From Methanolacinia paynteri (lineage in GTDB: Archaea; Halobacteriota; Methanomicrobia; Methanomicrobiales; Methanomicrobiaceae): a stretch of 33,291 nt of DNA. Both the position numbers and the translations under genes were made by a program. Every line of letters begins with the position of its first letter. Positions within the stretch are counted from its first letter, which is position 1. Under the pieces are notes generated by a model. That model searched no databases and was not told the DNA's origin. It was given only the letters and a program-made list of their open reading frames with translations. Below are positions 31,694-33,291 of the stretch, piece after piece. Location of the stretch: assembly GCF_000784355.1 (NCBI RefSeq), contig NZ_KN360933.1, positions 2,786 to 36,076 of the forward strand. The letters run 5' to 3'.

Positions 31694-32039
31694 AATCTGA
31701 AATCAATATCTGGTTGTTACTGTTTAGATCAGAAATCGTAATAGAGATTTCGTAAATACACCCGGGACATAGCATGGAATTCGGGAGTAAACATACAGAA
31801 AGTGTCATGAACATACCGCATATCTCCGTTAGGGGATACTCGCCTATCCCCCGGGCATCCTGTCACCACGAAGATGCCGGGAGGGGGAGGGGTTTTCGAA
31901 TGCACTCGATGGATATCTGCCCTGAGTCGTTTGATTTGCCCGTACTGGCCTATAATAGTAGTATCAAACGATTTCGGGAAACCACCACCATGGCTCCTCC
32001 AAAAAATTTATTATGGCGCATAGAGATTACACATATATA
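31694..32039. other. Intergenic region with two inverted repeats
   Basis: About 345 bases with no gene I accept. TCGTTTGAT (31927-31935) and ATCAAACGA (31973-31981) are a perfect 9-base inverted repeat with a 37-base loop containing TATAATAGTAGTA. Upstream of that, CCCGGGCATC and GATGCCGGG around 31850-31890 form a G/C-rich hairpin with one bulge, flanked by C- and G-runs. An 88-codon plus-strand frame crossing both has no domain and no ribosome site. Confidence 0.4.
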
Positions 32040-32312
32040 GTGTACCTTATCATCCGCTGTCCCGGCTGCCTGTCATTCACCTACGTGGATAAATACCAGA
32101 AGTGGAAGCTATGCCCTATCTGCAGCGAGACGATAAATCCCTCAAAGGTCCAAGTGTACCTGGATGTGGAGACGCCGGGAGAGGCGGAGATCATCGCCCG
32201 GCAGCTCCAGAAATACCTGAAGGATAAGAGGAAAAAAGATCTCGACGAGGATGAGATACAGCAGATCAGGGAAGAATATGCAGGCTGGGTCCGCAGTCAC
32301 CCACCCGTATGA
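32040..32312 (+). CDS. DUF1922-like zinc-ribbon protein
   Basis: Small basic protein beginning VYLIIRCPGC and carrying a CPGC...CPIC zinc ribbon within its first 30 residues, then a helical charged tail (GEAEIIARQLQKYLKDKRKK). This matches the DUF1922 family of methanogens, whose members start MYLIxRC; I therefore take the GTG at 32040 as the start. The frame can also be opened at an ATG at 32013, adding nine residues. Neither start has a clear ribosome site. Function unknown. Confidence 0.7.
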   Translation: MYLIIRCPGCLSFTYVDKYQKWKLCPICSETINPSKVQVYLDVETPGEAEIIARQLQKYLKDKRKKDLDEDEIQQIREEYAGWVRSHPPV

Positions 32313-32334
32313 AAAATGATTTTTGATTTATAGC

Positions 32335-32484
32335 TTATAGCCAGGGCTTTCCGCACCCGGGGCAGATCACAGTAACCTGCCTCCCGCAGTGCGGACAGTA
32401 CAGCCCGCCTTTGTTTTCAATCAGGGGAGTCCCGCACCTTTTACAGCGCATATCCTCTTCATAACCGCACTTGTGCTTTACCAT
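32335..32484 (-). CDS. 49-aa double zinc-ribbon protein
   Basis: A very short gene. The product has cysteines at 6, 14, 17, 30, 33, 41 and 44: MRCKRCGTPL, LYCPHCGRQ and VICPGCGKPWL give three CxxC knuckles, plus HKCG near the N-terminus. This could fold one and a half to two zinc ribbons. No ribosome site precedes the ATG; an A/T box (TTTATAAAAA) lies about 20 bases upstream, so it may be leaderless. It follows the hydrogenase polyferredoxin by 48 bases on the same strand. Role unknown; perhaps RNA- or protein-binding. Confidence 0.7.
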   Translation of the reverse strand: MVKHKCGYEEDMRCKRCGTPLIENKGGLYCPHCGRQVTVICPGCGKPWL

Positions 32485-32532
32485 TGATAAATGATTATTT
32501 TTATAAAATAAAATCTTTATCTCAAAAGAGGA

Positions 32533-33138
32533 TCACTCTTCGTCCTGGGCGCCTTCGACAACCCTTGCAACCGTTATCGCACCGTTGGGGCAGGTCTCCT
32601 CGCAGGTCTTGCAGCCGGTGCACTTTTCGGGGTGAAGGAATGTCAGGTTTCCTTCCTTTACCCGCATTATGACATCGTCGTTCGAGGATGTCCCTGTCGA
32701 GCCGAGCCGCGGGTCTTCTTCCTTGTTCACCGGGCAGGCGACAGCACAGTTCCCGCAACGCATACATTTCGCGTTGTCCACGTGCAGGTGGTATGTTGCA
32801 AGGAAGTATGTCTTATCATCCTCATTTCTCTCCAGGATGTCCCCGCTCTTCAAGACATTGTCCGGGCAGGCCTCGACGCAGAGCCCGCAACGGATGCAGT
32901 GCCCCTTGTATATCACGGGCGCCCACTTGCCGTCGTCGCCCCTCAGGACTTCTATCGCACCCGGTGAAGGGCAGATCATCATGCACCTCAGTTCATGGGT
33001 GCACTCGTTTCCCGTGAGCTCAGGATAGCCCCTGAAATGATCGGGCGTTACAAGCGGAGGAGTCTTTGCGAAGAGGAACTTCCTCCACCATTCTGGCCGG
33101 CAGAACTCCTTCAGGTAATAGATTATGGACGAAGTCAT
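32533..33138 (-). CDS. Polyferredoxin subunit of an energy-converting hydrogenase
   Basis: A 201-aa iron-sulfur protein with three canonical [4Fe-4S] motifs (Cys 81/84/87/91, 125/128/131/135 and 173/176/179/183). An N-terminal fourth has CTHELRCMMICP, where spacing is canonical but position 49 is Glu instead of Cys. It follows a hydrogenase large-subunit gene by 5 bases, so it probably carries electrons between ferredoxin and a membrane-bound Ech/Eha/Mbh-type [NiFe] complex. It is longer than EchF, nearer the polyferredoxins of Eha or Mbh-like clusters. The ATG at 33138 has GAGGTG six bases upstream; frames extending to 33240 overlap the previous gene and are not real. Confidence 0.85.
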   Translation of the reverse strand: MTSSIIYYLKEFCRPEWWRKFLFAKTPPLVTPDHFRGYPELTGNECTHELRCMMICPSPGAIEVLRGDDGKWAPVIYKGHCIRCGLCVEACPDNVLKSGDILERNEDDKTYFLATYHLHVDNAKCMRCGNCAVACPVNKEEDPRLGSTGTSSNDDVIMRVKEGNLTFLHPEKCTGCKTCEETCPNGAITVARVVEGAQDEE

Positions 33139-33143
33139 CTCTT

Positions 33144-33291
33144 TCACCTCTCGTTGCACGCGATGCACGGGTCCGAACTGATGAACGTCGCCGTGATGTC
33201 GGCCGCGGAATCGATTCCCTTCAGCATGTAATGTCCGCACGCCTCGATGTTCATGATCGACGGGGTCATAATCGCGATCTCGATGATCCGC
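33144..33291 (-). CDS. [NiFe]-hydrogenase large subunit, C-terminal fragment
   Basis: Only the last 49 residues are in the window. The end SSDPCIACNER followed by stop is the C-terminal nickel-ligand motif DPCxxC of group 4, energy-converting hydrogenases, which lack the cleaved extension of other groups. RIIEIAIMTPSIMNIEACGH upstream fits the same family. It ends 5 bases before the polyferredoxin ATG, and its stop overlaps that gene's ribosome site. Confidence 0.85.
   Translation of the reverse strand, partial: RIIEIAIMTPSIMNIEACGHYMLKGIDSAADITATFISSDPCIACNER

Noticed and set aside
31774-32040. Plus-strand frame of 88 codons
   Set aside because: It crosses two inverted repeats, lacks a ribosome site and reads as low-information sequence.

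Overview
The window looks like chromosome from a methanogenic archaeon, most probably a member of the Methanomicrobiales (Methanolacinia/Methanoplanus-like; this placement is an inference from gene content, not from a marker tree). The supporting genes are coenzyme F420-0:L-glutamate ligase (CofE), a heterodisulfide-reductase-A-like flavoprotein, the end of an energy-converting [NiFe]-hydrogenase operon, archaeal Sec61-beta, the psmB/aCPSF1 pair, and several surface proteins of the methanogen-typical DUF3344, PEGA and PKD kinds. I see no rRNA, tRNA, CRISPR array or intact insertion sequence.

Layout. 1-933 (minus): proteasome beta subunit followed by the N-terminus of the ribonuclease/termination factor aCPSF1. 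1095-5794 (minus): two exported proteins, one unrecognised and one DUF3344+PEGA. 5979-8412: an orphan short HdrA-like protein, divergent from a threonine-aldolase-like PLP enzyme. 8400-12761 (minus): a tightly overlapping four-gene cassette (MoxR ATPase, DUF58, VWA/BatA-like, and an anchored exported protein), each junction being a four-base ATGA/GTGA overlap. 12986-17370 (plus): a TiaS-like IDDTD protein, a membrane-anchored protein with a circularly permuted DUF3344 domain, and a complete ECF-type transporter (S component, double-ATPase A component, T component). 17371-19021: a gene-poor stretch with a strongly palindromic candidate structured RNA, a broken duplicate of the 3' end of the next gene, and a pair of palindromic operator-like sites. 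19022-26924 (minus): a 2255-residue surface protein and a small DUF3344 protein. 27189-30526: CBS-domain protein and universal stress protein, an amidohydrolase, Sec61-beta (too short for routine ORF calling) and CofE. 30730-31678: an antitoxin-like ORF and a HepT/MntA type VII toxin-antitoxin pair. 32040-33291: two small zinc-ribbon proteins and the end of a hydrogenase operon (polyferredoxin and C-terminus of the large subunit).

How the parts may work together. Much of the window concerns the cell envelope: at least five exported proteins, four of them carrying a DUF3344 domain. The most novel element I see is the operon at 12986-17370. There an ECF transporter of unknown substrate is encoded with an extracytoplasmic protein whose DUF3344 halves are in swapped order, so this domain, otherwise seen in surface proteins, may serve as an accessory binding subunit of a transporter. 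The palindromic block at 17468-17690 and the truncated gene copy at 18058-18382 are the clearest signs of non-coding structure and recombination.
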